From positions 1,364,001 to 1,428,000 of the forward strand of contig JAJTTP010000008.1 in NCBI GenBank assembly GCA_023313575.1: a stretch of DNA of 64,000 nucleotides, read 5' to 3'. Below the pieces are notes generated by a model. It had not been told where the DNA came from. It saw nothing but the letters and a program-made list of their open reading frames with translations, and did not search any database. This DNA is from Eutypella sp. D-1 (taxonomy: Eukaryota > Ascomycota > Sordariomycetes > Xylariales > Diatrypaceae). Below, piece after piece: positions 43,931 through 58,300 of the stretch; the stretch's first letter is position 1, and each line of letters opens with the position of its first letter. Both the position numbers and the translations under genes were made by a program.

Positions 43931-46900
43931 ACGTGATGACTATCCTAACACTAGGTTATTCTGTATACTCGGGCTGGCGTTATGGAGTTAGGTTAACTTC
44001 TGATCTGCATTATACTATACTCAATTGCGCACTTGCGCTGGAAGCTATTGGCCCCGCGGAACCATATGTAACAAACGGCTGGTTCAGGCACTTACCTTCC
44101 GTCCACTTGGACGCATTGAGTCACCCTGTGTTGGGACGACTGAGTCCTGGCACCAACCTCCAACCGGCCGCGAGGGGGATGCAGGTAGACCAGACCTATG
44201 TCAAGGACAGACGCGCCTTCGGGGTTTGAGTTGCTAGATAGGTTGTGGGATCGTGTCTCTAGCGTAAATAGCCCTATCCCAGCACGGCCATATGCCCCAT
44301 GGGAGGCTCCCACACCGTCAAACACTACATCAACAATAACAATTCTGTATAATCGGGTGTAGCCGTCTACCTCACCATCCAATAAGAGCCAATGGGGTGA
44401 TGCTAAGAGAGAGCGAACTTAGTGTCCCTTACCTCCCTTTCAGCTTCATTCGGGCCACGCTAACCGGTGAGCTATCTAGTCACTTAGTACGACAAGGCGA
44501 ATGTACAAATGAGATACATGTGGTGGAGTCATAACATGCAGATGGAGGTTCTCGTCAATCTTTACTCTATTGAAACATAGTTAGTATTTGACAGTTGGGG
44601 TGAAGTCAAGAGGCGTATGCGCTAGGCAAGCTAGGCTGCTAGGTCGAGGCAGCAACGAGGTATCCGCCTGAGCGTCTCGATAGACAAATCTGGGAGGAGT
44701 TTCAACACAGACACGTTTCATAGTCCGCCCAGCCTCCGGGTTCCTGTTTTCCCTACGGATGTTGGTGACAGGTGTTCCGTTAAGAAATGCACAAGCGCAG
44801 AGTGAGGGAGAGACTCTTCCTCCAGCTGTCCACATAAGAGGGTTTAGTGATAGTTGATTAGACAGTCGCAACTTCACGCCCGCCTCGATGGCTGATGAGG
44901 CTGATGGTCTGTAATCTGTTACTAGCGGTATGCAGTTATTCTCAAATTTGTTTCAATGTCTTAGGCATCAAGCGGCGTCATGATCGTGCCACACCGGCGT
45001 CAGTTATGAAGTCTTCGGATACCCTCGGTGAAACATCGCCTTCAATGCACGTTGGAGGGTCCTTATCACTTAGGCGCATGTGAGCTGTTAGACATAGCGT
45101 ACATCAGGGTACCAGCGAGGTATAGTTAGAGCATTTCCCTGGGAACCACAGCGGCTGATAGTTAGTTTCGTATTAAAGCAACTAGACCTCGCTATATTAG
45201 CTTCTCGGGGAAATTTCGACGAGCTACGGGAGGCCCAGCTGTCAACTTATCCCCTAACGTGAACTAACTACAAGCTACACGTGACGGGACGTTGATTACT
45301 ATGAAAGAGGGGTATCGTGATGCCAGTTAGCTTGACTATTCAGACAACCGGCCCGCGCACCGGGGACGTCAAGATTACTCAGGCAGAAACGCCAGTCAGG
45401 AATAGCTATAGGGGCTTCCCCAGCTACTAAACTCGGTTACTGTACCATTTTAAAACGAGCATTGATTAGTTGTCATCTATCTCACTAGGACATCTCGCTA
45501 GGACATGGCATCATACTTGTCACTGCATGGATGATGGATCTATACAGCTACATATATCGGTGTTTTAGCTGCATGGATATAGTGTCTGTACTGTACGCAA
45601 TGGAATGTACGCAGTCACTGATATATTTGGAGTATTCAATCATACTTGGTGCCTTGTGTAAGGCAGAATTGACCTAAGTGAATCTCGTGTAGCCGGCCGC
45701 GTCGAGTCCCGCCGCATTCCTCACCTTCATCACCCATAGGATTGGAGGCGTCGTGTAATCAAGTGTAGTGCTATCTAGAGTAGATCGGCATACATCTGTG
45801 AGATGAGACTGATAGTTGTCATGGTCTGGTCCTTGAAGTTTGATGAGGGTGGAGCACGATAAGGGGCCAATAACGTCACGTGGTGCGTTCTATGGATGAT
45901 ATCTCGTTCACCCTGATGGCGACACTCTTTAGTCAAACTAATGCAGGCAGCAACTAACTTCAATACCGCAATCCCGATGTCGCAATACGAAATATCGTAA
46001 GGCTAACTGCTTGTGATGAATACGCATGTAGTATACCTGAGACCACGACACCCCGGATGTTGGGTCAGTCATATGGTAGCTCAGATGGGAAAGAGGTGAT
46101 CTGGCAACAATGGACTGCAACGTAGAAGTAGAATCGTCGGATTCCGCACATGCGGACACGATGAGTACCAGCGTTCGTCATGTATACCCTTTTCATTCTC
46201 CCAGCGATCAGGCTTCTGCAGCACTTAACCCCCCAAAGCTCAAATATAACGCCCTCGAGTGCGGATACAGGCATAACATACTTCTGATACCAGTATAGAC
46301 AAGAAAGAATCTTCAATCAAGTACTATAATGCATGTATGTCTCAGTCGACTAGGCGGGGTCTTGCTATCGGCCCTTGCTTCCGGGGATAGAGGTCTTGCA
46401 GGACGCCGGAGGAAGCGCACGAGTTAGCCTCTCCGTGTAAGGGTTCACTGCAGACTCCAGCAGGATGGGTCAGCCGAGACATATGCAGGTAGCCATCTTG
46501 CAGCTGCGAAATACACACATTAAATCGAGACTCCCGGTAACCGGTGGCACCAGCATCTCCATTATGTGACTTCATCTGGCTGGTCAATGTCGCGTTTCAC
46601 GCCTGTAGTAACTACGATTGATGCGACAACGAGTTGGCATGATATGATTCAACGTCACTCCTTTCGCGATGTGTGATGCGCCAAATCTCTGAGCGGTCAC
46701 ATCTGAGTGCCGGCATAGAGACATGGGGGCGCGTGATGTCAGTGTAATCACAGCGAAGGGGGGCATGCCCTGAAACGCGTGGCTTATTGGTAACAGGTGA
46801 GCTCGGTTCTGCTGGTATTTCTCGTCTGGTCAGCTAATAATAATGATGGAAGATAGTGAAAGGGGGTGCCGCCCCCTCTAAGCGGTGATGACTGTTACCT

Positions 46901-49900
46901 GGCGAACCTGGGACTTACAACTTTGGGTTATTGGGGTAACATTTCCCCTTGCATTGTATGGTATGTCTTTTGTTCTTTGGGTATATGTTGGACTTATGAT
47001 GACTTATTAAGACTTATAAGAGAATCAAATAAGGGACACCCACTCTTACAGCCACACACTTTGCAGCGAGTATGCATGTTGACTGTTGGGTGCTGCGGAT
47101 TCCATGTCACGTCGGAGATTTAATTAGGCCGCATCGCACTAGGTGTAATATCTGGAGAATTATACTTCGAGTTAAACGCAATTTAGAGGAACTTTCAATC
47201 TTCACCGTTGATATAACCCGTAGTATCATTCAAATCTTGTCTTTTAGGTATGGCAGTCGCAGAAGGTGATTTGAATAATCCCTGTTAACGCCGTACAGCA
47301 ACGGCCACGTTTATTGCCACGACTATAGAAGGATCCGATCCTCTCCCCCATCTGGAATAAGCCTGAAAGGCATCCAGCCGATTGCGGTGAACCGCTCATC
47401 AACTTGGCGGGGGTTGTTGATGGGCGCAGAAATTCAGCACCTAGCTCTAGAATTTCTACTGGTGTATGGAGAACCTGGCCGGGCCTTCATCCCACGCCGT
47501 GGCTCAACATGCTGCCATTGACAGGCTATCATGTACTGTGATGCGACATGTTCCTGCATATAGTCGAAGTAATCGCGCTTGATCCGCTTGCCCTACTGGT
47601 CACTGCCGCATTCCTAGACCGCGACACTGAAAGCGATGCTCGTGTATGTAGGTGGCCACCACTGCCAGTCTTGACATCGTTGCAGTGTGCAAGCGAGCTA
47701 CGTGTAGCCGGTGAAGCCCAAAAGCCATGTCGCCATATCGTGGTTATACGGGGACGTAAATCAGCTTCGATACTTCCCCACGAATTTCAATTGGATCTTT
47801 TCTAGATGATTTTTCTACAGAATCGATCGGTGGCAGCGTGTATTCAGCTTCCGGATTCGGACGCACACATTCGACACACCACCATCGGCTCGTTCCCCGA
47901 ACCCGCCAGGCGGCATGTCCACCCCCTTGTCGCCTATTCGTCAATTATCCCTGGCAATGAACTGGGGTCATCCAGGTTGGAGACAGCCCAGTGAACAACG
48001 GTCGTAGTAGTAGGGTGGTACCGGCCCTTTCGGGTTATAGGAGCCCTAGTCAATATCGTTCTGATCGCCTCCTTGGAGGAGTCTAAATTCATGAGGCTGG
48101 AGCTGGCACAGGATAAGACTTGGAGAATCGCAAATTGCCTCGGCTGCGGTGCGCTTAAGCCCGAAGATGCTATGGTTGATGACGGAATCCTATGGTATTA
48201 TCATGCATGTAGCTATATATGGAAGTGCAGGTGCTGTATTGGGCACTTCCCCGGGGTCGCTGTTAGAAGACCATTATTGGAAGTCATTGGGGTTACATGT
48301 CTACATGAATATACCCTTGCATGCAACCTCGATAAAGCCCAACCTTGGGGGAAGAATCCCTAGAGCAATACAAGCTCATTGTTCTGTAAGTGTCACTGAA
48401 CACGTTGTCTTTGGGATGCTGATGCCTGTAGCTGGGTGGGATAATGTAGTCGCGCAGACAAGTGTTGATACACCTGATTTCTGTCTGGTTTGTCTTCCCC
48501 AGTCCTACCCCCGTACGGAATTGAAGACGACATGAGTACCGCATAATACTTACATAGTATATAATTAAAGCGAGTCGCGCACGAGGTAGATACATGTCCA
48601 CGAGCAGTATCCACTACTTATGTATGAAATTGCTACCCGGAGGCCATCCCCCGGGAGCTAACTCTTGGAAACGGCCCTCCGGACGGACCGGTGGGTATTG
48701 TGGACTCGTCGCTTCGTACCCGCCCGCAAGCTCGGACGCATCGGCTACGATCGACATGTAGGATAGATCAGACTTTACATCATTCGCGATTCACTCAGGT
48801 GCAATGGCCTTAGATTTTCCTACTTCCTTATCTGACGCTAAGTCGTCAGGTAAATCCAGGCCCAGCATCATGGTCGACCCCTCTAGACTCTCGCATAAGA
48901 AGATGAATGCTAGGCACGATCACACCTCGCAACGACGACTCAAGTCGATGTTCATGAAGCGTCGTGCTGCGCCACGTCCATCTTATTCAACCCGGTGTCT
49001 TCAATGCGGCCGCCGCTACGCTAACGTCCAGCTGGCAGTCCAAGGGGCGGCTATACCAAGTACATCTGCCCTTAACTCAAGCTCGGCGGACTAAAGTGAC
49101 TTACATATGCACGAGTGCCTCGGCGTAAACCTGATTCTAGTTGACGAACGTGTGTGTTTCAGGTGATATGGAACGGCTCGGAGACAAGCCACTAACTAAC
49201 GTCATGGAAAGGGGACGGAAAAGCATACGGTTCCACTCCCGAACCCGGAATCGAAATCGCCAAGGTCGAATACCACGCGCTAGTCCGCCTCGTAATTCTT
49301 TCTTGCAGATACGTAGATGGCCATGCAGATGTGCAATAGCTGGCAGTATGTGGTGAGGTGGTATCTTCGGTGCATTGTAGACTTGTCATCATGGCGCCCG
49401 GGGAGGAAGGAAGGTTGGGACGCGAGATCCTAGCTACCTGATTAGTCGACGAGCATAAAATGAAGACGCCGAGACTGTTTACTTGGTTTGGTAGGGGAGG
49501 GAGTCGGCTAACATTGGCAAGGCATCATCTTCCGCCACGGTGGGAAGTAGCTAGGGTTCTAGAGCTTCTATGCATATGCCGCCCCGGCACGCCGCCTAAC
49601 TTCGTATGATCACAGCAAGGAAAATGATACCTATATTCAAGTCCATCTCAGGGCAAGTTGATAACAGGAAGCTTTAATAGAACGGGTATGGCTTGAAAAT
49701 GACGTAGTCGCAGCAGCAATGCTTACCCAAGCAGAGACACTTCGTACAAAGTCACGATAGGGACCCTGCTCAGCCAAGGATATGTAGATCCGCGTTCGTA
49801 ATACTTGACTCGGCAGGATGAATTGTTTCCAAGCAGGCGTGGCTTCGAGTTTCTTTCGTAACTTCTGAGTAGTTCTCCTATTATGTACACCACCATAGAC

Positions 49901-52900
49901 ACGCAGGTAAATAGAACATTTAGGCAGTCAATATTAGGTATACTCATACATATTCTACTTTCATTGTCCCCCACTCGCCCACTGAATGCTATGCATCAGT
50001 CGGGCCGTAATGGCCATCGAAGTATATACTTTCCTTTCGGGCTAGAAAGGTACCAAACCAATAATGTCGAGAGCTCCGGCCTCCCCCAAACCCGAATTGG
50101 CGTTGGCCTTTGCTTTTTAGTTATCTTTGGAAGCGCGAGTCTGTCATCACTAGTGAGCCGTGTTGGTAACTAACAACACGTGGGACTGAACGATAGCGTC
50201 GGTATGGCCCCACTCTTGCGGCTGAAATGGGCGCCATCCCATCTCAGACAAAAGAACAAGGGGGCGACAACAGTCTGCCTCTCTCCGCCGGCGTTCCCGC
50301 TGGAACGTTGTCTGTCCAGATTGCTGTAAGCGAGAATGGACCACCTCCTAGTTAGGAAGGCACTAAAGAATCTTCGATGTTCTTCGGGACGGCTACTATG
50401 TGCCGACAAGCGCATGATTACGAAATAAATTGGAAGATACTATGTCCGCCGTGCACTTGCCTGGACAAAAGTCCAAAGTGACGACAATAGGAATAGAATG
50501 TGAGGATTACTTTAGAATCACCTCCGTAGTTATCAGGGAAAGACCCCCACGCGTTACGTACGCCACATTTGGACCTTGCGTGCCATGTGTATTCGCTTCC
50601 TAAGTAGGCATCTTCATGCCCATGATCCCCTTAGCTTCAAGGGGTAAAAGCCTAGAAGGCTCGTGAGAATCTTACACCTATAGGTGTTCTTTCACTACAT
50701 TGCTATGTAGAACATCAGAAAGTATTTATGCACTGGTAACGTTACATCATTCGAGCTCTAGTCTATGTTTCTAGGTAGATGTTAGGTCGTAGTAAGCAGC
50801 GCGGGTGCAACACGAATGCGGCTTAAAAAATAAGGCAAGGCTAATGAAACGAGCCGTTACGTGCCCTCGCCTCGGGTACTGTAAGACTACGATTCAAATT
50901 AATGGCATCTATATTATGGTAGTACAAAGTTCTACTACTGTCTATCTCCGCGGTGAGCATCTCAAGCCTTCCCGGCTTTCCGGGTACTTGCTAATCTCGT
51001 TAAAGGGCCTCAAATTGCTTGTTCGGCCTTCAGGGGAGGTCATTTCCAGGATCAACAGTCCCGGCTGCCCGGTACGCTCTGTGTAACCCCCGCAGCGCGG
51101 GCCAAACTGCCTCCATGGGAACAGTGCACTTTTTAAGTAGACCACCAAATATAGAACTATTGAGTTGGGCTGAGTTACATACGATTACTCCTGGCAGAGC
51201 GGTATAGTAAGTAACTTCTATCGTATTAATCTCGATAAGTAGTCAAGACTTACCCTGCCCCTATGATTATCATCATGCCGAGGTCGAGCTCGCCAAGCTA
51301 TAACTAGGTAATAGTTAAATCGCCGTGTCTCGTATATACCTACATATTGCTGGAGGTTCGCTTCGACATTAGATAACTCCTCTGGCAAACGGTATCTGCA
51401 GCAGGAATAGGGGCGTCGGATTGTTTTGTAGGAGTAGGGCGCAGCTGGTGCCGGAAACACGAACCCGAGAGCCGTAAGGCCTGCTCGCCTGCCTGGCTGC
51501 ATGCATGCATAAACAAATTTATGCCGGCATGTCCGAGTCTTCTAGTAGTTCGATATCCATGTAGCTAGTCGATCATCCACTTCGACGTCAGACTGACTGC
51601 GTAGTTGACGACCTGCTTCCTTATAAGACTCTAAACCAAAGATTGACGACACCCCCCCCCCCTTTAACTTTGAATGCTGAATGTAATTGCGAGCTCACAT
51701 TGTTAGCCGGCGCTGGGCGACAAGAAGATTAGATTGTCATCAGAGTTACCGGGAGGCTGGACCTCGGGCTGTGCGCGCAAGAGCGTGGGATTGTCGACCC
51801 CTGTCTCGAAGCCCATCCGCTAAAATGACGAGCCCTGCAAGAGAATGTTCGCTCTTCCCCGCAAATTCTTCTTCCTAACTAGTAAGGGATTCAGGTGAGC
51901 GGTCCACTCACCGAAGCAGGACTAGGCCAGATTCAGGTACGAAGAGGATACGAACGCGAAAATATATATATGTACATGTCGCATTTGGCCAAAACGACAA
52001 AATCGTCAAGGCGACACAGACATTGCGAGTATAGGGCAGCGCGTGGCCCTGGGCTCAGTCAAACGAAGTTGTAATGAATCTTGAAAAACTTAAGATTGGT
52101 TTGTTATAGTTCGTCGCCCTGCGGGAACCAGCGTCGATCTTTTTCGTCCCCAACATCTCGACACGTCCCCACCCCTGGCACCAACCACAGCCACCACCGG
52201 GCGCAAGGGCTAGGGGAGCCCGCCAATGGCCCGGGGGTTCTTTTAGAGCAACCGAATAAGAGAGCGGATAGGGAGCGAGATGGCACATGGCTTTGGGTCC
52301 GTTTTCGGCGCGGCGCGCAGTGGTGGATTACAAGTAGTAGTATTGTCTAAGTTAGGCGGTGGCACTGGCTCACGTTAGTATTGCACCTAGGAAAGGGGTT
52401 CATTAGTTTTATCTCTAGTTTTATGTAGTTGATAGCTAGCCACTACTAAATAGTAGATCACAAGCAATATCTCCATCACGCTTCCAAAGGTGATAATAGC
52501 AACTGAGATCACAGAGAAATACGGTACCTGCGATTGACTGATCTCCCATTTTCAGTGGGCTATGAAACCCAAGGGTTCCTGCCAGCCTTGATCGACCAAC
52601 TAGCAATAGCTGCCTGTCAATTCTGCAGCGCCTCTCTGCGAGTGGGGCTCATCGAGGAGGTTTGGGCAATATGATTGAACACGCCCCTTAAATCGCAAGT
52701 GCCACATAAGAAGATGTCGAGGAGAGAAGTTGCAGGGGGGGCATAGTTGAAAAGTGGCAGCGTGTTGTCTCTGCACAACATGCAGGGGAGACCGAAATAT
52801 CGCCAACTCTGTTCGGGGCATGGCTCTCAAATTCATTCTCGTTTCAATTCGTTCTTCTTCTCGTGCGTGGTATTGTTTGAGAGACGGCACGGTATCAGAA

Positions 52901-55340
52901 GTCACGAGTCTGATCAACGCTGTGACGAAGCTGCAGCAAAACGTTTCCCAGCAGTAACTGTGATAGCCCCCGCTGGGCTTTATCCCGCGTTTGGTACTTG
53001 TGTTTCTTATGTTACATACGTCGCAAGCCAAAGGGTAGCGCACCAATCATTTGACCAGTAGGTGATTTGTTCAAGCCAAATGAACGAAAATGCAAAGTAG
53101 TCTCCGGCCTTTAGGGCGCATTATTCTTGGTAGTTGACTCCTGGGACGCCTAGGCTCACGCAATGGTCGTCTGCACTCCGCGTGCGAACCAAACTTCGTT
53201 CAAGTGAGGATCGTGGGGAAGTTCTCTTGAATGTGCGCAGCTTGATGATCATGCCCCTTAACGGGACCCGAGAATTCTCTTCGCTAGAGCGGTGAACAGT
53301 AGGCCAAGAGGCGGCTCAGAGTGGTTTGGCAAAGATAGGTAACGGGCGACAGGACCTAGCCCCTATCTTATTGGGCTGCGGAATGCGGGGTACGTGCCCG
53401 GAACTCGCGGTTGAGGTTCGACGAGTTCCGTGGAATATTACCCGCGCATTGTGTGTCTTATCTGGGCCGGGAGAACGAAAAAGCGTTTCGAGCCATCTAG
53501 CCCTATGATATGAAAATCCAATGTTTTTGGGGGAAATCGACATTCCGACTCCTGTTACACGCGCATGCCGAAGTCTGTGTAGGTCAAGGTTCGCGTCTAT
53601 TACTGTTTCTGTCAGCTACTTGACAACAGGTTAATAATTGATTGTTTTCCATTATGACACACTACATATCACGGAGTTTCGTTAGCTATTTGCTCTTCAA
53701 CTGAGTCAAATCATGTATCTGGCCGTTCCGAAAAGTGCAGTTTCTGCATTGTAAATTGTAAGGCACAAAGTAGACTGCTTGTAGCCACACCTATATATCT
53801 TTTCCCGCACCTGCATCACGGTGCACAGAGATAATGCAGTCGACCGCGATTCGTCACCAGGAAACCTGTCTCAGTGAGCCTACTAGTAATTTACTTAGTC
53901 AAGTTAGTCAACAAAACGGCACGAAATCTCAATATCATTCTCAGAACCCTTCAGAAAATAAGGTAAAACTACATTGTTATGGTCATCAGTGAATAATCAA
54001 CTTGAGAAGTAAAATGCTGCTGAAATCTTATACATATGTAGCCCCTGACTCCTTTCCTTTATCTATCAATCAGTCAGTCAGTCAGTCAGTGTGGCACGGT
54101 CCACCCCTGCTGACCGGTGTGCTACCCTAAACCCCTGTCGCATAAAAAATCCATTTTATACTCCAACTTTCCTAATCGGGAGACCCATCGAGGTTCCTCT
54201 CGTCTTGGATTGGCCCCTGTCTTTAAGCACGCCAACCTTGATTGGCTTTCTCATGCACAGTCTAACCTTATCCGTACATACGGTACGTCCTTTATTAATT
54301 ATGTCTATCGGACGCACGAGTATGCGCTGTATTGCAAAGAGCCCTCTGATGGCTATTGTTGTCTTGCTACTGTTGCTACTACTACTACTACCTATCTTCA
54401 TTCCAGACGGCCTTTTGTCCTGTCATGTATGTCCAAAGGCAGCCATCATCCTTGTGGTGCTTAGTGCTACATGAAGTAGTATATGCGCCGGCGAAGACGC
54501 TACCGACCCGTCCCGCTGTCAGTAAGGTCCGGGAGGCGAACCACAGGTGTTTCGTTCTTGTGATCGGCGTCGCCCTCGGGAAGCTCGGGAGCGCAAAACG
54601 CAGAGCGGCAGAGCAAGAGGGAGAGCCGGGTTGGTACGGTCGTCTTCGCCAATTGGCCGTTCCGAGGCAGGGGGTTATCGGCCCCGCAGTATCGGAAGTA
54701 GTGTGAAATACTACGGTAGCCGGGTTCAAGCTGTCACAATATGATCGACATACTAATAAGAGAGATGTATTAGAAGAAAGCAGAAGGGATTTATGTTTTT
54801 TCCGACGATGTTTCACCATAGGGCCGATGACTTAACGAATGCACCTGATTGTCATAACTTACGACAACTGACGATCTGACGACAGCTGCGACGTAGTTCT
54901 GTCCGTAGATTATCATGCGCACCCAGTATATACCACCAATTACAAAAAAGTAAACTCGTCTCGTGCACAGACTTTGTCATGTATGGAACTGTCAATTGAT
55001 CTATGTAGCTTGGGTTGCGACAGCTTTCTTCTCAACCATTAATCATCAACCGGTGTTTACGATCATTATCCTGCTGTATGCTCGATATCTATTGGCAGAT
55101 AGTTGTCCTATAGAATGCTGGAGTGCCGCTTTGGATCTATCTAGATTTTCAACCCCACAGGGAGAAGGATGGATGGTGGAGGGTTGTGCACCCCCACCCC
55201 ACTTGGTACCGAGCCGCATACCCTGTACTAAGTAGAACCAATTCTAGAGTCTGATTGTGTGACAAGCTGCCGGTTACGTGAAGAGGTTTCACATTCGTCG
55301 CGATTGGTGAAGTTTCAAACATCATGATCTAAAATGGACA
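43931..55340. other. Gene-free region of balanced composition
   Basis: Open frames on all six strands are short, unordered and without motifs. A second T-rich patch lies at about 46920-47250, a poly-C run at about 51652-51662 and five CAGT units at 54071-54090. I see no terminal repeats, reverse-transcriptase or transposase motifs. Ancient, decayed repeats are the simplest guess. Confidence 0.5.
54071..54090. repeat. (CAGT)5 microsatellite
   Basis: Five exact tetranucleotide copies in an otherwise non-repetitive stretch. Confidence 0.9.
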
Positions 55341-58300
55341 TTTGGGTGTCACAGAGGGGGGCCGGGGGAGGGGAAAAATAGAACAGTCACATATACTTAC
55401 ACCTGCGTCATAGTGTGTGTAACTCTTCTACTCAGTATTACCACCAATCCACCTCATCCCGCGCCAGCATTCATAGTCTTGGCAAAGTCCCCTAGAGGCA
55501 AAGAGGGTCGGCACGCACAAGTGCAACAGAAGAGCTGAAGAATTGAAGAAAGAAAAAAAAAAAAAAGAGAATAGAGCACATGTTGTGCTGCATGCTCGGA
55601 CTCGTCGCGCATTAGTTACGTCGTATTTCTCTGCCGTGCCGTGCCGTGCTTGGGCAGTTGTGACTTCATGAACTCTGGATCGCCCGCTCTGCCGCTTTAC
55701 CGGACAAAACTGTGAGGAAGTTGACCCCACCATAAAACGGCAATGCGCCTGTCCGTGTGTCCGATTCCTCCCCCTCCTCCCCGCCTCCCCCTCCCCTCCT
55801 TCTACCTACAACCCTCACCGCAGATGAAACACCTACAGAGATATCTCCCAACAGAAAAGAGGTAAAGCATCTAGACCTGTCGGGTCGGGACATAAAAAAA
55901 GCATGGCCTCTCATATCGGTAGTAACCTGACTGCTATTAATTCCGTTTAAGATACGAGATATAGGATGGGCGGCACGGCATTGTGCATCATCAGGTCAAC
56001 TGGTTGAGATGACGTTGAAAGAAAAGAAAAACATCATGTCCCGGGTGTGGATTGTTGGATTTGTGTGGCGGCCAGGCTCTGGATAGATAACGCTTCAAGT
56101 CGAAGCAGTTTAAAAAATGGTTCGACTACAGTAGGCTTGAGTAGGTTAGGGTGTGTGTCATACAGTGACAATGGTTCGTCCGATATACTAACTAACTTTA
56201 CATGCTGGGGCGATGCAATGTCAGCGATCGACCAATCGGGCTAAAGGATGCCACGCGATGACCCTCCGACGCACCTCTACGGAGGAGATTCTCAGATCCA
56301 GCGTCAACAACCCTGAAAATAACAGAGTAACTTTTGAGTAACGGCCTGCGACCTTGCCGACGGGCTTACTTACGACCTCCGCATATCGACCAGGGGTGAT
56401 TGGGCATCTCCAAACCCGTTCTACTACTCCCTATACGGATGGTTTAGTGGCGGCACGAACATGAACTGACCCTCTCATACTGGGACCCGGGGTTGAGATC
56501 GTTGTCGACGTGCATAGTGAAGCTTCTTTTAGTTTAAAGGGACCACCAGAAGGGGGGGCATCCGGTTGCCTATTCAAGCCGTTTATGATCACCCGCGCTC
56601 ATCACCCGCCCCTCTCAGATCACCCCATCAATATGTACCTTCCCAGCGTTGCAATCGGGGGTGCCTCATCGTGGCGCCGCCGCCCACGACCACCGGCTTA
56701 GGAGCCCATTGCCTATGTTTCGGATACTCACATGAGGAGTCTAAGACGCTATCACGATATATGTCAAGACGGGCAGCCCGGGGATAGCTTCCGGCCTGTC
56801 GCCGGACGTCTATGTAGGGATAATCCCATCGCGCCGGAATTGTCCGGCGATGTGATCAGTGAAACTAACCCTGCCCCGCCGCCGCCGAGTCACATCACAG
56901 TTACCTGCAGGTAATAAGCACCCCATGTTTCTGGTTGCTGGCGTGCGCGCGTCAGACCCGAACGAACATGATGAGGGCCGGTAATGGACACCTACCTCAG
57001 TCCGGCGGTGAGAGGTCGGAGAACTTTTCTCAATTCATATAACCCTCCCCCGCGTTTGACGGGTACACACATGAGGGGGAGATAATGTCGCGATTGGTTC
57101 CTTGCTCGTTTTTGCCGCGGCGGTGAGCCAACGTACTAGCGAATAGCGAATGGCAAATAGCAAATAACTAATCACAAATCACGAATACATCCCGCACCAC
57201 CCCCGATTATAATGAACACAATTATCACCACCATCACCAGCCCTTGCGCTTTTACTACAACTACCACTACTCACTGCTACTGCTACTACTGCTACTGCTG
57301 CTGCTGCGACCGCTACCGTTGAGTGTGTATGCATCATCGGGAAATTTCCGTTGGCCAATCTGACGGGCCTAATGCATCTCCAGGGAAAAAGATCTGAGGT
57401 TATGTAAGGGGAGCCACACCACCTGCCTATATGGGGCTGGAGGTAAGAACAAGGTTCGCTGCCGCCGCCGCCCGCGGTGCCGGAGGTTTTATTCTAGGGT
57501 TGCAGGCAAGGCCGCAGCCCAAAAACAAGAATAAGCAAGGAAAAATCGCACCAAAAAACCCTCCAACCCCTCCCTTAGACTGGCTGACTTACTGACCTAG
57601 GTGAACGCACATCGCAATTGTTTCGGGGTTTCAAAGATAGCCAGCATCTAGCTAAGTACATACCCAGGCAGCTGCCAGGTAAGACGAGATGTACTTAACT
57701 GCCTCGACGCTTGGCTACTTGGCTACCTCGTACGCATGCAGTAGTTCGTTATTAGTACCTGGTGGGGGTTTTCTTAAGTAGCCGTTTACTAATTAGCATG
57801 AGAAGAGAAAAGACACTATGTTTGGAATAGAGAGAGTCAAAAAGTGTCGAATGAGAGACGGATTTAGAGAAAAAGAAGAGGGGAAAATGCAAGAAACGCC
57901 AAGATGACGATGTTAATGCTTACCTAACCCAAGATGGGAGTCGCTTCCGGAACTTATGGAGCCCCCGCGGAGCCGACCCGTTAACTATCATGAAGTCGTG
58001 ACCCGTATAACCAGCCCGTGACCCGAAAAATGCAACCCTCTGGCCTAATCTTGTTACTAGACAGTTTCGCGGTTACGCAGATGACAGCTAAAACTTGAGC
58101 TATACTACCCTAAACGTCGTACTTATCTATGTCAAGGGACTTGATTTTGATGCTGCTGTTTTATGATGTCTTAGAGATATTGCTTGCCCTCCGGAGCTGC
58201 AGCATCCCGACTAAACCTATACGCTTATGCAAGAATAACGCATGGGAATATATTCCCCGTATCTCCTTAGCATCTATCTACGGAGAATTCGCTGCCCTAC

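Noticed and set aside
48149..48535. 128-codon frame with hydrophobic segments in the gene-free block
   Set aside because: It overlaps a second open frame (48073-48363) and shows no known family; could be a relic but there is no support.
54712..54740. GGGTTCAAGC resembling a tRNA T loop
   Set aside because: Stem bases are not complementary and no upstream A-box is present.
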